In this document: positions 44,649-54,662 of the stretch, one piece after another
Position numbering within the stretch: position 1 is the stretch's first letter
Layout: every line of letters begins with the position of its first letter
Origin: Lysobacterales bacterium
GTDB taxonomy: Bacteria; Pseudomonadota; Gammaproteobacteria; Xanthomonadales; SZUA-38
Length of the DNA stretch: 58,185 nucleotides
Assembly: GCA_030065125.1 (NCBI GenBank)
Contig: JASJDM010000052.1
Location: 1-58,185 of the forward strand
Direction: 5' to 3'
The notes under the pieces: generated by a model
What the model saw: only the letters and a program-made list of their open reading frames with translations
What the model was told of the DNA's origin: nothing
The model's database searches: none
Translations under genes and position numbers: made by a program

Positions 44649-44677
44649 ATTTTGGTGGTACGCGCTACGCGTGTCAA
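44649..44677 (-). promoter_or_regulatory. Sigma-70 promoter of the tRNA-tuf-ribosomal protein unit
   Basis: On the minus strand a perfect -35 TTGACA (44677-44672) is followed after 17 nt by CAAAAT (44654-44649), with a GC-rich stretch (AGCCGGC) at the start site, as in stringently controlled stable-RNA promoters. The predicted start is about 10 nt before tRNA-Tyr. Confidence 0.75.
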
Positions 44678-44685
44678 TAGTTTAT

Positions 44686-44780
44686 CCGCGATATCGTCCA
44701 TCCATGGACGAATCGCGGTCGTTCCGCGAAAAGCGCGGTTTTCGCTCCACTTTCGGCCTTCGGCCGCTGGCACATGGATC
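44686..44780 (-). repeat. Composite four-hairpin element, copy 1 (minus orientation, H1 half lost)
   Basis: Reading the minus strand: H1 survives only as its 3' half (44767-44780). H2 CGGCC-GAA-GGCCG is at 44754-44766. H3 GCGAAAA-loop-TTTTCGC is at 44726-44745. H4 has outer stem CCGCGAT/ATCGCGG and inner CGTCC-ATGGAT-GGACG (44686-44718). H4 ends 9 nt from the tRNA-Tyr -35 box. Confidence 0.7.
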
Positions 44781-44786
44781 ATTAAT

Positions 44787-44886
44787 CCCCAAGACCGCAC
44801 ATCCTTGTGCGACTTGGGGCCGTGATTGGAAAATGCGATTTCCCAATCACTCACGGCCTCCGGCCGTTGGCACATCCTGGTGCCAA
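44787..44886 (-). repeat. Composite four-hairpin element, copy 2 (minus orientation)
   Basis: Minus strand order: H1 TTGGCAC-CAGGAT-GTGCCAA (44886-44867); H2 CGGCC-GGA-GGCCG (44866-44854); H3 GTGATTGG...CCAATCAC with an A-rich/T-rich centre (44850-44822); H4 CCCCAAG outer stem, inner CGCAC-AAGGAT-GTGCG, CTTGGGG (44819-44787). The H4 loop region reads ACAAGGATGT, an exact match to the CsrA core consensus. Confidence 0.75.
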
Positions 44887-45015
44887 AGGGGCTCCGATTA
44901 ACGGGGATGGTGGGTTGGGCACACGCTCAATGCCCGGCGCGCGAAGCTCGTTTGCGAAGACAAAGAACCGCTTGTTCATCTTTGGGCCACCGTTCGGCCA
45001 GGAGCGACAACGCCC
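44887..45015 (+). repeat. Probable decayed copy of the composite element
   Basis: Traces of the same order can be followed on the plus strand: GGGCA...TGCCC (H1-like), GCGCGCGAAGCTCG (H2-like), AAAGAACCGCTTGTTCATCTTT (in parts; H3-like A-rich/T-rich arms) and CGTTCGGCCAGGAGCGACAACG (in parts; H4-like). Stems are broken, so this is a tentative degenerate copy. Confidence 0.35.
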
Positions 45016-45114
45016 CTGGCACATGGATGTGCCAGCGGCCGAAGGCCGTGAGGTAATCGGAAACCGCGTTTTCGATTACCGACCGCAAGCTGGACAGGAT
45101 GTCCAGTCTTGCGG
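45016..45114 (+). repeat. Composite four-hairpin element, copy 3 (plus orientation)
   Basis: H1 CTGGCAC-ATGGAT-GTGCCAG (45016-45035, perfect). H2 CGGCC-GAA-GGCCG (45036-45048). H3 GGTAATCG...CGATTACC with GAAA-CCGCG-TTTT at its centre (45052-45080). H4 outer CCGCAAG/CTTGCGG with inner CTGGAC-AGGAT-GTCCAG (45083-45114). It ends 1 nt before the ychF stop codon on the opposite strand. Confidence 0.8.
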
Positions 45115-45115
45115 A

Positions 45116-46207
<1,092 letters not shown>

Positions 46208-46239
46208 GATTGATTTCTCGCAGTTTCTGGTTCGCGCTG

Positions 46240-46848
46240 TCAGCTGGTCTCCCGACCGGCGGAACCGCGCATGTCGGTGTGCAGCTGGTGGGTCGCCTTC
46301 TCCCACTCGCCATTGACGTACTGAGGAATGAGCTGCAGGGCCTTGTCCATGGCCTCTTCGATCGCGCGGCGGTCAACGGCCGAGGGCCGGCCCAGCACGT
46401 ATCCCGTCACCTGGTCCCTGTGGCCGGGATGGCCGATGCCGATTCGCAGCCTTGGAAAAGAACGCTGTCCCGTGCGGGAAAAAATGTCTCGCAGTCCGTT
46501 ATGGCCGCCATGCCCGCCGTCTGCCTTGAAGCGAAGATCGCCGGCTTCCAGGTCCAGCTCATCGTAAACCAGCAGGACGGATTCCGGCGCCAGGCGGTAG
46601 TAGCTGGTCAGTGCCTGAACTGATTCGCCGCTTCGGTTGACGAAGGTGTCCGGCTTGAGCAGCCAGACCTTCTGACCACCGATGGCAACGCTGGCCAGCT
46701 CGCCGCGCATTTTCTTCTCGGTCCGGAAAGACGCGCCGAAGTCTGCCGCCAGACGGTCCAGCAGCCAGTATCCCGCGTTGTGACGGGTGTACTCGTAGCG
46801 AGGGCCTGGATTCCCCAGGCCCACAATGGCTTGCAGCAGGGTGGCCAC
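46240..46848 (-). CDS. pth: Peptidyl-tRNA hydrolase
   Basis: Pth recycles peptidyl-tRNA dropped by ribosomes. The 202-residue product has VGLGNPGPRYEYTRHNAGY with the catalytic His, then LLKPDTFVNRSGE and the VYDELDLEAGDLRFKADGGHGGHNGL region (read as ADGGHGGHNGLRD). The start is GTG at 46848; AGAGG lies 9 nt upstream and no ATG fits. It lies between rplY and ychF, the standard arrangement. Confidence 0.96.
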   Translation of the reverse strand: MATLLQAIVGLGNPGPRYEYTRHNAGYWLLDRLAADFGASFRTEKKMRGELASVAIGGQKVWLLKPDTFVNRSGESVQALTSYYRLAPESVLLVYDELDLEAGDLRFKADGGHGGHNGLRDIFSRTGQRSFPRLRIGIGHPGHRDQVTGYVLGRPSAVDRRAIEEAMDKALQLIPQYVNGEWEKATHQLHTDMRGSAGRETS

Positions 46849-46886
46849 GATGGCGGCCTCTCACGTCGTGCAGCGGCAGGACAGAA

Positions 46887-47576
46887 TCAGCCGTCGGCCT
46901 CGTCGTCGCCCCCGTCAGCAGCCTCGTCAGCCGCGGGCGCCGCTTCGGCTTCGCCGACCACCGGTACTTCAGCAGACACCGCCTCCTCGACTTCCTCGGC
47001 CGCCGCCACGTGCTGGGCACTGACGATGGTGGCGTCCTCACCCTGGGCCAGGGCCGGGATCTCAACGCCTTCCGGCAGGGGAATGTCGGACAGGTGCATG
47101 ATGTCGCCCACGTCCAGGTCAGCCAGGTCGATTTCCAGGTGCTCCGGCAGATCCTTCGGCAGACAGCTCACTTCCACGTCGGTGACCTGGTGAGAAATCA
47201 CAACGCCAGACATCTTGCCAGCCGGCGAGGTGTCTTCGTTGGCGAAGTGCAGCGCCAGGCGGATGGTCATCTTTTCGGTTTCCGAAATCCGCAGGAAGTC
47301 CGCGTGCATGATCTGCTGCTTGAAAGGATGACGCTGCAGATCGCGCAGAATGACCCGCTGGCTGCGACCGTCGCCCACCTTGATCTCGAGGATGGAGGTA
47401 AAGAACGACTCGTCTTCCAGGGCGCGCAACAAATAACGCTGGGGAATTTCAAGTGCTACCGGATCTCGGTCAGCCCCGTAAAGGATTCCCGGCACCAGGC
47501 CGGACTTGCGCAGGCGGCGGCTCGCACCCTTCCCGCGTACCGTCCGGATCTCCGCCGGAACAGAATGGGTTTCCAT
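46887..47576 (-). CDS. rplY: 50S ribosomal protein L25/Ctc family
   Basis: This 229-residue two-domain (CTC-type) L25 binds 5S rRNA. The N-terminal RNA-binding domain is at about 1-95 (GKGASRRLRKSGLVPGILYG, LEDESFFTSILEI). A C-terminal beta domain follows, then an Ala/Glu/Pro-rich acidic tail from about 200. It is longer than E. coli L25 (94 residues) but usual for many bacteria. A good promoter lies upstream. Confidence 0.95.
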   Translation of the reverse strand: METHSVPAEIRTVRGKGASRRLRKSGLVPGILYGADRDPVALEIPQRYLLRALEDESFFTSILEIKVGDGRSQRVILRDLQRHPFKQQIMHADFLRISETEKMTIRLALHFANEDTSPAGKMSGVVISHQVTDVEVSCLPKDLPEHLEIDLADLDVGDIMHLSDIPLPEGVEIPALAQGEDATIVSAQHVAAAEEVEEAVSAEVPVVGEAEAAPAADEAADGGDDEADG

Positions 47577-48000
47577 GATTTCAGTCTCCTGTTGAATGAA
47601 CGGTTTCGCGCCTTGCGACCAGGCGGGAAGCCGGCCGGGTGACCCCGGCGAAAAATCAGCGCGCCTTTATACTCGAACGGCACGCTGTTAGCAAGGGCAT
47701 TGACAGGCCCACCACCGGAATCCGAGCTCCTGATCAAACTCTTTCAGGGTCCCCTGGTGCTTTCGTTTGCTCGGAGCTGACCCGGGCAGGGTCACGGACG
47801 ATGTCTCCGGTATGAGCACGGTGACAGTGTTTTGGGGTGGCGCCTTCGGAATTTCAGATGGGTCCTGAATCAAGCCCTTCAATCGGCGTCCAGCCGAATG
47901 AAGTTCAGGATGACGTTACCGCTAACACCGTGAGTGCTTCATCGGTCGAGGCTTCGACCAAGGACCCAAGCCTCATCAGGAAACGCCCTGACGAAGCCCA
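47577..48000. other. Intergenic stretch upstream of rplY
   Basis: Apart from the rplY promoter (47666-47694), I see an inverted repeat GGTCGA-GGCT-TCGACC at 47944-47959 and no gene I can support. Short reading frames here lack homology-like composition and good ribosome-binding sites. Confidence 0.45.
47666..47694 (-). promoter_or_regulatory. Sigma-70 promoter for rplY-pth-ychF
   Basis: On the minus strand TTGCTA (47694-47689) and TATAAA (47671-47666) are separated by exactly 17 nt. The predicted start near 47659 gives a leader of about 83 nt before the rplY ATG. Confidence 0.65.
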
Positions 48001-48095
48001 TTGGCACAGGGATGCGCCAACGCGCGAAGCGCGTAAGCGAAGCAAAATCGCATTTTGCGTAGCGCCCGCAAGCCGGACAGGATGTCCGCCAGCCC
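48001..48095 (+). repeat. Composite four-hairpin element, copy 4 (plus orientation)
   Basis: H1 TTGGCAC-AGGGAT-GCGCCAA (48001-48020, one mismatch in the stem). H2 CGCGC-GAA-GCGCG (48021-48033). H3 GCAAAA-TCGCA-TTTTGC (48042-48058). H4 inner CGGAC-AGGAT-GTCCG (48074-48088); its outer stem is degraded. Confidence 0.75.
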
Positions 48096-48116
48096 TACTG
48101 TTAACAACGAAGCCCC

Positions 48117-48217
48117 GTGGCACAGGGATGTGCCACCGCGCGGAGCGCGCGAGCGGAGCGAAAACCACGTTTTTCGCGAAGCGACTGCGAGTCCGACATG
48201 GATGTCGGATCTCGCAG
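48117..48217 (+). repeat. Composite four-hairpin element, copy 5 (plus orientation)
   Basis: This is the best preserved copy. H1 GTGGCAC-AGGGAT-GTGCCAC (48117-48136). H2 CGCGC-GGA-GCGCG (48137-48149). H3 GCGAAAA...TTTTCGC (48158-48177). H4 outer CTGCGAG/CTCGCAG with inner TCCGAC-ATGGAT-GTCGGA (48185-48217). It ends 5 nt before the prs stop codon on the opposite strand, as copy 3 does for ychF. Confidence 0.8.
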
Positions 48218-48222
48218 ATCAA

Positions 48223-49179
48223 TCAATCCACATACATAGAACTGACCGATTCGCCAATCGCAATCCTGCGAATGGTTTCGGCCAGCATCTGGGCCACGCT
48301 GAGCTGGCGAATGGTGCCAATGTCCCGGGCTTCTTCGGACAGGGGGATGGTGTCGGTCACCACCAGCTCGTCCAGAGCCGAGTTCTTGATGTTTTCAAGG
48401 GCGTTGCCGGACAGCACGGGGTGGACACAGTAGGCCAGCACCCGCCTGGCGCCGTGCTCCTTGAGGGCGGCGGCGGCTTTGCACAGGGTTCCGGCAGTGT
48501 CCACGATATCGTCGACGATGACGCAGCATTTATCCGACACGTCACCGATGATGTTCATGACGGTGGCTTCGTTGGCACGGGGGCGGCGTTTGTCGATGAT
48601 GGCCAGGTCCGCGTCATCGAGCCGCTTGGCCAGGGCCCGCGCTCTGACCACACCGCCGACATCGGGCGACACCACAATCAGGTCCTCCATGGGCACCTGC
48701 CGCCAGATGTCCGCCAGCAGCACCGGCGATGCGTAGACATTGTCCATGGGGATGTCGAAGAATCCCTGGATCTGGTCGGCGTGGAGATCTACCGTCACCA
48801 CGCGGTCGGTTCCCACGGCGCTGACCATGGTTGCCGCCACCTTGGCGGTAATGGGAACCCGGGCAGACCGGGGGCGCCGATCCTGCCGCGCGTAGCCAAA
48901 GTATGGGATAACGGTGGTGACCCTGGCCGCGGACGCTCTCTTCATGGTGTCAACCATGACCAGCAGTTCCATGAAATTGCGTGAGGTCGGCCGACAGGTT
49001 GACTGAACGATGAACACTTCCTGGCCGCGGACGTTTTCCATGACCTCCACCATGACCTCGCCGTCGCTGAACTCACCGACATTGATTTTGCCCATGGGCA
49101 TGTTGAGGTGGGCGGCGATACTCCTCGCCAGTTCGGGATTCGCCCTGCCGGTAAATACCAGCACGCCGGAAATGCTCAT
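48223..49179 (-). CDS. prs: Ribose-phosphate pyrophosphokinase
   Basis: Prs makes PRPP from ribose-5-phosphate and ATP for nucleotide, NAD, His and Trp synthesis. The 318 residues are the usual length. Signatures: GKINVGEFSDGEVMVEV, PYFGYARQDRR, TVDLHADQIQGFF and the PRPP-binding VIVDDIVDTAGTL. It follows tRNA-Gln and its terminator on the same strand. Confidence 0.98.
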   Translation of the reverse strand: MSISGVLVFTGRANPELARSIAAHLNMPMGKINVGEFSDGEVMVEVMENVRGQEVFIVQSTCRPTSRNFMELLVMVDTMKRASAARVTTVIPYFGYARQDRRPRSARVPITAKVAATMVSAVGTDRVVTVDLHADQIQGFFDIPMDNVYASPVLLADIWRQVPMEDLIVVSPDVGGVVRARALAKRLDDADLAIIDKRRPRANEATVMNIIGDVSDKCCVIVDDIVDTAGTLCKAAAALKEHGARRVLAYCVHPVLSGNALENIKNSALDELVVTDTIPLSEEARDIGTIRQLSVAQMLAETIRRIAIGESVSSMYVD

Positions 49180-49244
49180 GGTGATACCCCGCTTTAACTC
49201 GAGAAGCCGTTTGTTATTGTCTGGTCAGTCCGGCTGGTTTAAAG

Positions 49245-49279
49245 ATGCCCGCATTCCCCGGTTCGGGAAATGCGGGCAT
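49245..49279 (-). terminator. Hairpin terminator after tRNA-Gln
   Basis: On the minus strand ATGCCCGCAT and ATGCGGGCAT, extended by CCC/GGG, form a long GC-rich stem directly after the tRNA-Gln CCA end, followed by CTTTAAA. The T tract is short, so it may be a partial terminator or a processing stem between tRNA-Gln and prs. Confidence 0.55.
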
Positions 49280-49282
49280 TTC

Positions 49283-49358
49283 TGGCTGGGACGGCAGGAC
49301 TCGAACCTGCGAATGCCGGGATCAAAACCCGGTGCCTTACCAACTTGGCGACGTCCCA
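49283..49358 (-). tRNA. tRNA-Gln (TTG)
   Basis: The 76-nt cloverleaf has acceptor stem TGGGACG/CGTCCCA, D-arm GCCAAGTTGGTAAGGC, anticodon loop TTTTGAT with anticodon TTG, T-arm AGGTTCGAGTCCT, discriminator G and an encoded CCA. A tRNA-Gln just upstream of prs is common in gammaproteobacteria. Confidence 0.97.
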
Positions 49359-49491
49359 AAAAACCTGCGAGATGTCCGCGCGGCCATTCTATATGCCTGC
49401 GCGCTGGTTCTCCAGAGCCTTGACCGGTGTGGGGCCAGGAGGGCGCGCTATTTTATCTGCTGCCGCCCCCCTGTCAACGGCACAGCCACGC

Positions 49492-50106
49492 TTAACCAGC
49501 CGGACCGGGCTCCGGAAGGCTCCAGCTCTTGACGATCAGCCTGATCCGGCTGTCCCGGCGCGTTGCCGTGATTTTTCGAGGCAGCACCATGCCGTTGTCC
49601 AGCTGACGGTAGCGATCATAGACCACTGTCCAGCCCATCTGCTCCAGGCGCTGAAGCCGCCCTTGCGCATCCCTGATCACGGACTTGCCGGCCAGTACCG
49701 GCGACTGCACACCGCGTACCCAGTACTGCAGTGCCTGCACCGGGATGTGCCAGCCGGTCTGGGCCAGTACCAGTGACTCAACGTCGTCGGCGGTGTACAC
49801 GGTTCCGTCAGCCAGCCGCAGAGCCGCACTGTCGGCCTCGGATGTCAGGCGCCAGCTGCCCCGGCCGAACGCGCCGTGAAAGCGCATTTCCGATCGGTCC
49901 GGTGCGTGGTGCCACTCCAGCTGGCCGCTGCCGCCGTCACCACCGTTGGACAGTGCCAGCCTGGCCTTGAGCGACCATCGATCCAGCGCCAGGACATCGG
50001 ACAGGTTCAATGGCTCGACGGGCGCTGGCGGCATTGAAGCGCAGCCCAGCAAAAGCAGGGCTGACAGCACGGCCGGTACGCCGGGCCTGGCCCAGGCGAG
50101 ACTCAC
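49492..50106 (-). CDS. lolB: Outer-membrane lipoprotein insertase LolB
   Basis: LolB receives lipoproteins from LolA and inserts them in the outer membrane. The 204-residue product has a lipoprotein signal peptide with lipobox LLLGC (Cys22). The mature part has WSLKARLALSNGGDGGSG, a GWHIPVQALQYWVRG segment and PRKITATRRDSRIRLIVKSW, as in LolB. The ATG overlaps the stop of the TPR lipoprotein by 4 nt. The usual next gene, ispE, is not here. Confidence 0.9.
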   Translation of the reverse strand: MSLAWARPGVPAVLSALLLLGCASMPPAPVEPLNLSDVLALDRWSLKARLALSNGGDGGSGQLEWHHAPDRSEMRFHGAFGRGSWRLTSEADSAALRLADGTVYTADDVESLVLAQTGWHIPVQALQYWVRGVQSPVLAGKSVIRDAQGRLQRLEQMGWTVVYDRYRQLDNGMVLPRKITATRRDSRIRLIVKSWSLPEPGPAG

Positions 50107-51809
50107 GGCGTGTCGAGCCGCTCCCGGGTCTCCAGAATGACGTCGCTGTCCGGCGATTTCTCCAGCCCATCCTGCCAGGTCTGACGGGCCTCATCGAAGC
50201 GGCCCATGGCCCAGAGCACCTCACCGAGATGGGCCGCGATCTCGGCGTCGAACTCCAGCGCCAGCGCCTGCTGCAGCAGGTCCAGCGCCTTTTCCAGGTT
50301 GCCCAGCTTGAAATGGATCCAGCCCATGCTGTCAACCACCGCAGCCTCGTCCGGCAGCTGACTGTAGGCGCGCTCGATCAGGTCCAGCGCTTCGTCGTAG
50401 CGGTCGGTGCGATCGGCCAGGGTGTAACCCAGGGCATTCAGCGCGTTGGGGTCATCCGGCCGCTGCTCCAGCACCTTTCTCAGGTCGTCCTCGGTGACGT
50501 CGACCCGATCGATCTCCTCGGCCAGCAGCGCGCGGGCGAACAGCAGATCAGTATTCTCAGGCAGCATCATCAGCGCCCGGCTGTACACCGAAAACGCGTC
50601 TTCCTTCTGTTCCTGTTCCCGCAGCAGACCCGCCTCTGCCAGGAATGCTCGGGTCGCCGTTCGCTCGTTACCGTTCTGCAGGCGTCGCAGAATCACCCGG
50701 GCCTGGGCCATCTCATCGTTTTTGCCCAGCACCAGGGCCGTACGCAGCTTGGCATCGTCCAGCCGTTCGCCCGACCTGACGTTGTTGTACCAGTCGACGA
50801 TTTCATCAGCCGGTCGTTCCAGGGTTTCCCCCAGCTGGCCCAGCAGAAAATATTTCTCGTTGGACTCGTCTTCCTCGACAGCAAAGGACTGCAGCTCCTC
50901 GTAGAATGCCTGGGCGAGATCCGGATCCTCCGCCGCTGCCGCGTAGATGCCCTGGCTGTACAGAACGGTCATGGTGGGGTCCAGCGCCGACAGCTGGCGG
51001 ATCGCCTCGTGGTACTCACCCAGTTCCGCCAGCAGGGCCGCATAGGACTGGCGCAACTGGACGTTCTCGGGGTCAAGTTCAGCAGCCCTGGCGAAGTCGT
51101 CCCTGGCTTCCTCCAGCATATCCATGGACGTGCGCAGCCTGCCGCGCCAGTTGTGGGCCTCGGCGTTGTCGGGGTTGACCTCGATGGCGCGGGTGGCAAA
51201 TTCCTCGGCCAGCCCAACCCGGCCGTTCCGCACCGCCAGGTCGCTCAGCTGCTGGAAAATTTCTTCGTTCTCAGGCGGATTCCACCGATCGGTGACCTGC
51301 TCCAGGATGCCAACGGACAGCGCACGGTCGTTCACGCCGCCCAGCATCTTGATCACTGCTGTCCAGGCTTCGGCACTGCCGTTGCGCTCCAGGATCTGGT
51401 TGATGTGGCTCAGGGCGGCTTCCGAATCCTCCCGGCGGAGGTGGATGATGGCGGCCAGGCGATGGGGTTCGAGGGCCTCCGAATCCAGTTCCAGCCAGCG
51501 CTGGATTCCAACCAGGGTCAGGTCTTCGTTGTTGGCATAGACAGCCACCTGCACGGCCCGCTCGGCAATGCTGGGGTCGTCGGATATCTCGGCAGCCCGG
51601 GCATAGAACACCGCCGCCTGCTGATGCATCTCACGGCGGCCGCTGATTTCTGCTGCGCCGACGTAATACAGAACATCGGGGTCTGTCCTGGCAACCGGGC
51701 TTTCTGACACCAGCAGCTCAGCCGGCGGTCGGACTTTCTCCTGGGAGGCGCAGGCTCCAAGCGTCATGGCCAGCAGGACAGTCAGTATTTTCGCTTTGGC
51801 AGTGTTCAT
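50103..51809 (-). CDS. TPR-repeat lipoprotein
   Basis: The 568-residue product has a lipoprotein signal peptide with lipobox TLGAC (Cys20) and TPR-like repeats through the rest. The clearest are at the C-terminal end (ALGYTLADRTDRYDEALDLI, DSMGWIHFKLGNLEKALDLL, HLGEVLWAMGRFDEARQTW). A TPR lipoprotein of this kind often precedes lolB in gammaproteobacteria, and here the two overlap by 4 nt. It is probably periplasmic and membrane-tethered, with a scaffold role in envelope assembly. The exact function is unknown. Confidence 0.85.
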   Translation of the reverse strand: MNTAKAKILTVLLAMTLGACASQEKVRPPAELLVSESPVARTDPDVLYYVGAAEISGRREMHQQAAVFYARAAEISDDPSIAERAVQVAVYANNEDLTLVGIQRWLELDSEALEPHRLAAIIHLRREDSEAALSHINQILERNGSAEAWTAVIKMLGGVNDRALSVGILEQVTDRWNPPENEEIFQQLSDLAVRNGRVGLAEEFATRAIEVNPDNAEAHNWRGRLRTSMDMLEEARDDFARAAELDPENVQLRQSYAALLAELGEYHEAIRQLSALDPTMTVLYSQGIYAAAAEDPDLAQAFYEELQSFAVEEDESNEKYFLLGQLGETLERPADEIVDWYNNVRSGERLDDAKLRTALVLGKNDEMAQARVILRRLQNGNERTATRAFLAEAGLLREQEQKEDAFSVYSRALMMLPENTDLLFARALLAEEIDRVDVTEDDLRKVLEQRPDDPNALNALGYTLADRTDRYDEALDLIERAYSQLPDEAAVVDSMGWIHFKLGNLEKALDLLQQALALEFDAEIAAHLGEVLWAMGRFDEARQTWQDGLEKSPDSDVILETRERLDTP

Positions 51810-52040
51810 TATGAGACGGTTAATCCTTCAGTCGTCGTAGGCAGCTGTGGTCAGGTCGTTCGACCGCTTTCAATCAGCTGCGTTCATTCTAATACGCGCG
51901 CGACCCCGTTGCGCCACCGCGTGTTTTCCGGGTCTGCCGGCGCCCCGGCCCGGCTTGATATTGCAGATCAGGAACCGCACACTGTGATCTTCGCTGTTTA
52001 CCCGGTTACGACACCAGCATCCGCGCGGTTAAACGTTCCC

Positions 52041-53303
52041 ATGTCCATTCTCGCTGTTGGAATCAACCACGACACCGCTCCAGTCGCGATCCGTGAGAGA
52101 GTCGCATTCTCTCCCAATGCCGCGGTGCCCGCGCTGCAGGATCTGACCGGCAATACGGACATCCGCGAAGCCGCCATTCTCAGCACCTGCAACCGCACCG
52201 AGCTTTACTGCAGCGTCCCCGGCGGTGATCCCAGCGTGCCCTGCCAGTGGCTGCACCGCTACCACGAACTGGATTCCGGCGACCTGGACCCGTTTCTCTA
52301 CCGGCACCGGGATTCTGATGCAGTACGCCATATCCTGCGGGTGGCCGCGGGACTGGACTCCATGGTCCTGGGAGAGCCGGAAATCCTCGGGCAGATGAAA
52401 GACGCCTACCAGTATGCCCGGGATGCCAGCACGCTGAGCGCGCCACTGGACCGGCTGTTCCAGCATACCTTCGCTGCCGCCAAGAAGGTCCGCACCCGCA
52501 CCGACATCGGCCGCAGCTCGGTTTCGGTGGCCTACACCGGCATCAAGCTGGCCCAGCGCGTGTTCGAGGATCTCAGCCAGTTGACGGTGCTGCTGGTGGG
52601 GGCGGGGGAAACCGCAGAGCTGACCGCCCGCCACCTGATGGCGCACAAGGTCAAGCACCTGCTGGTCGCCAACCGCACCCGGTCCCGGGCCATGCGCCTG
52701 GCCGAGTTGTTCGGTGGGACGCCCATCGGGCTGGACGAACTGGACGCCAACCTGGCCAAGGCCGACCTGATTATCGCCTCCACCGGCGCCACCCAGCCGG
52801 TCATCACCCGTCAGGCGATGACGGCCGCCATCAAGGCCCGCCGGCGGCGACCGGTGTTCGCCATCGATCTGGCAGTACCGCGCGATATCGATCCTGCTGC
52901 CAGCAAGCTGCAGGACCTGTACCTGTACACCCTCGACGACCTGCAGGAAATCGCCGACCAGGGACGCCGCGACCGAGCCAGCTCCGCCAACCAGGCCGAG
53001 GCCATTATCGAGCTGGAGGTCGAACACTACATGGGCTGGCTGCGGTCCCTGGACGCGGTCGGCACGATCCGCGAGTACCGCGACCGGGCCCACGACTGGG
53101 CCGAAGACCTGGTGGAACAGGCCCAGCGGCAGGTCGCACTGGGCCGCCCGGTGGACGAGGTCTTAGCCCACCTGGCCCACGCCATTACCCAGAAGATGAC
53201 CCACGCCCCCAGCACCAGCATGCGTGAAGCGGCGGCCCGCGGCCGCATGGACCTGGTGGAAGCGGCCCGGGAACTGTTCAGGCTGGCCGAATCAAAGGAC
53301 TGA
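52041..53303 (+). CDS. hemA: Glutamyl-tRNA reductase
   Basis: HemA reduces Glu-tRNA(Glu) to glutamate-1-semialdehyde, the first step of the C5 tetrapyrrole pathway. The 420-residue product (ATG at 52041) has the catalytic Cys in LSTCNRTELYC, the tRNA-binding GLDSMVLGEPEILGQMKDAY, NADPH-binding VLLVGAGETAEL and a helical dimerisation end (MREAAARGRMDLVEAAREL). The earlier frame opening at 51909 has no family match. It is divergent from the TPR lipoprotein gene and 1 nt upstream of prfA. Confidence 0.97.
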   Translation: MSILAVGINHDTAPVAIRERVAFSPNAAVPALQDLTGNTDIREAAILSTCNRTELYCSVPGGDPSVPCQWLHRYHELDSGDLDPFLYRHRDSDAVRHILRVAAGLDSMVLGEPEILGQMKDAYQYARDASTLSAPLDRLFQHTFAAAKKVRTRTDIGRSSVSVAYTGIKLAQRVFEDLSQLTVLLVGAGETAELTARHLMAHKVKHLLVANRTRSRAMRLAELFGGTPIGLDELDANLAKADLIIASTGATQPVITRQAMTAAIKARRRRPVFAIDLAVPRDIDPAASKLQDLYLYTLDDLQEIADQGRRDRASSANQAEAIIELEVEHYMGWLRSLDAVGTIREYRDRAHDWAEDLVEQAQRQVALGRPVDEVLAHLAHAITQKMTHAPSTSMREAAARGRMDLVEAARELFRLAESKD

Positions 53304-53304
53304 T

Positions 53305-54383
<1,079 letters not shown>

Positions 54384-54387
<4 letters not shown>

Positions 54388-54662
54388 TCCTTCCAGCCGG
54401 TCTCGAACCCTTCCGGCGAGAAGTCCTCCGGCCCTGGCTGCACCTCGACGTTATCCACCCTGGCCATGGGCGGCCCCTGCCGCAGCCACTGCTGCAGTTT
54501 GCCCAGGGCGCCCTCATCTCCCTTGGCCGCGACTTCCACCCTGCCGTCCGGCAGGTTGACCGCGTATCCGGCCACTCCGAGCCTGCCGGCTTCCTTGCGG
54601 GTGGACTCCCGGAAGAAGACGCCCTGGACCCGGCCACTGATGAGAAACCTGCGGGCAGGCAT
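54384..54662 (-). CDS. acyP: Acylphosphatase
   Basis: This enzyme hydrolyses acyl phosphates. The 92-residue product has both catalytic residues: Arg in SGRVQGVFFRESTR and Asn in YAVNLPDGRVEV. The ATG at 54662 overlaps the stop of the TlpA-like gene by 4 nt; a GTG at 54665 is the alternative. It is the last gene of a three-gene minus-strand group with yihY. Confidence 0.94.

Noticed and set aside
44519..44875. 118-codon minus-strand frame over tRNA-Tyr and the composite repeats
   Set aside because: It runs through a clear tRNA gene and its promoter, and its product is just translated palindromes.
47688..47882. 64-codon minus-strand frame upstream of rplY
   Set aside because: It has no good RBS or recognisable motif, and it overlaps the rplY -35 box at its 3' end.
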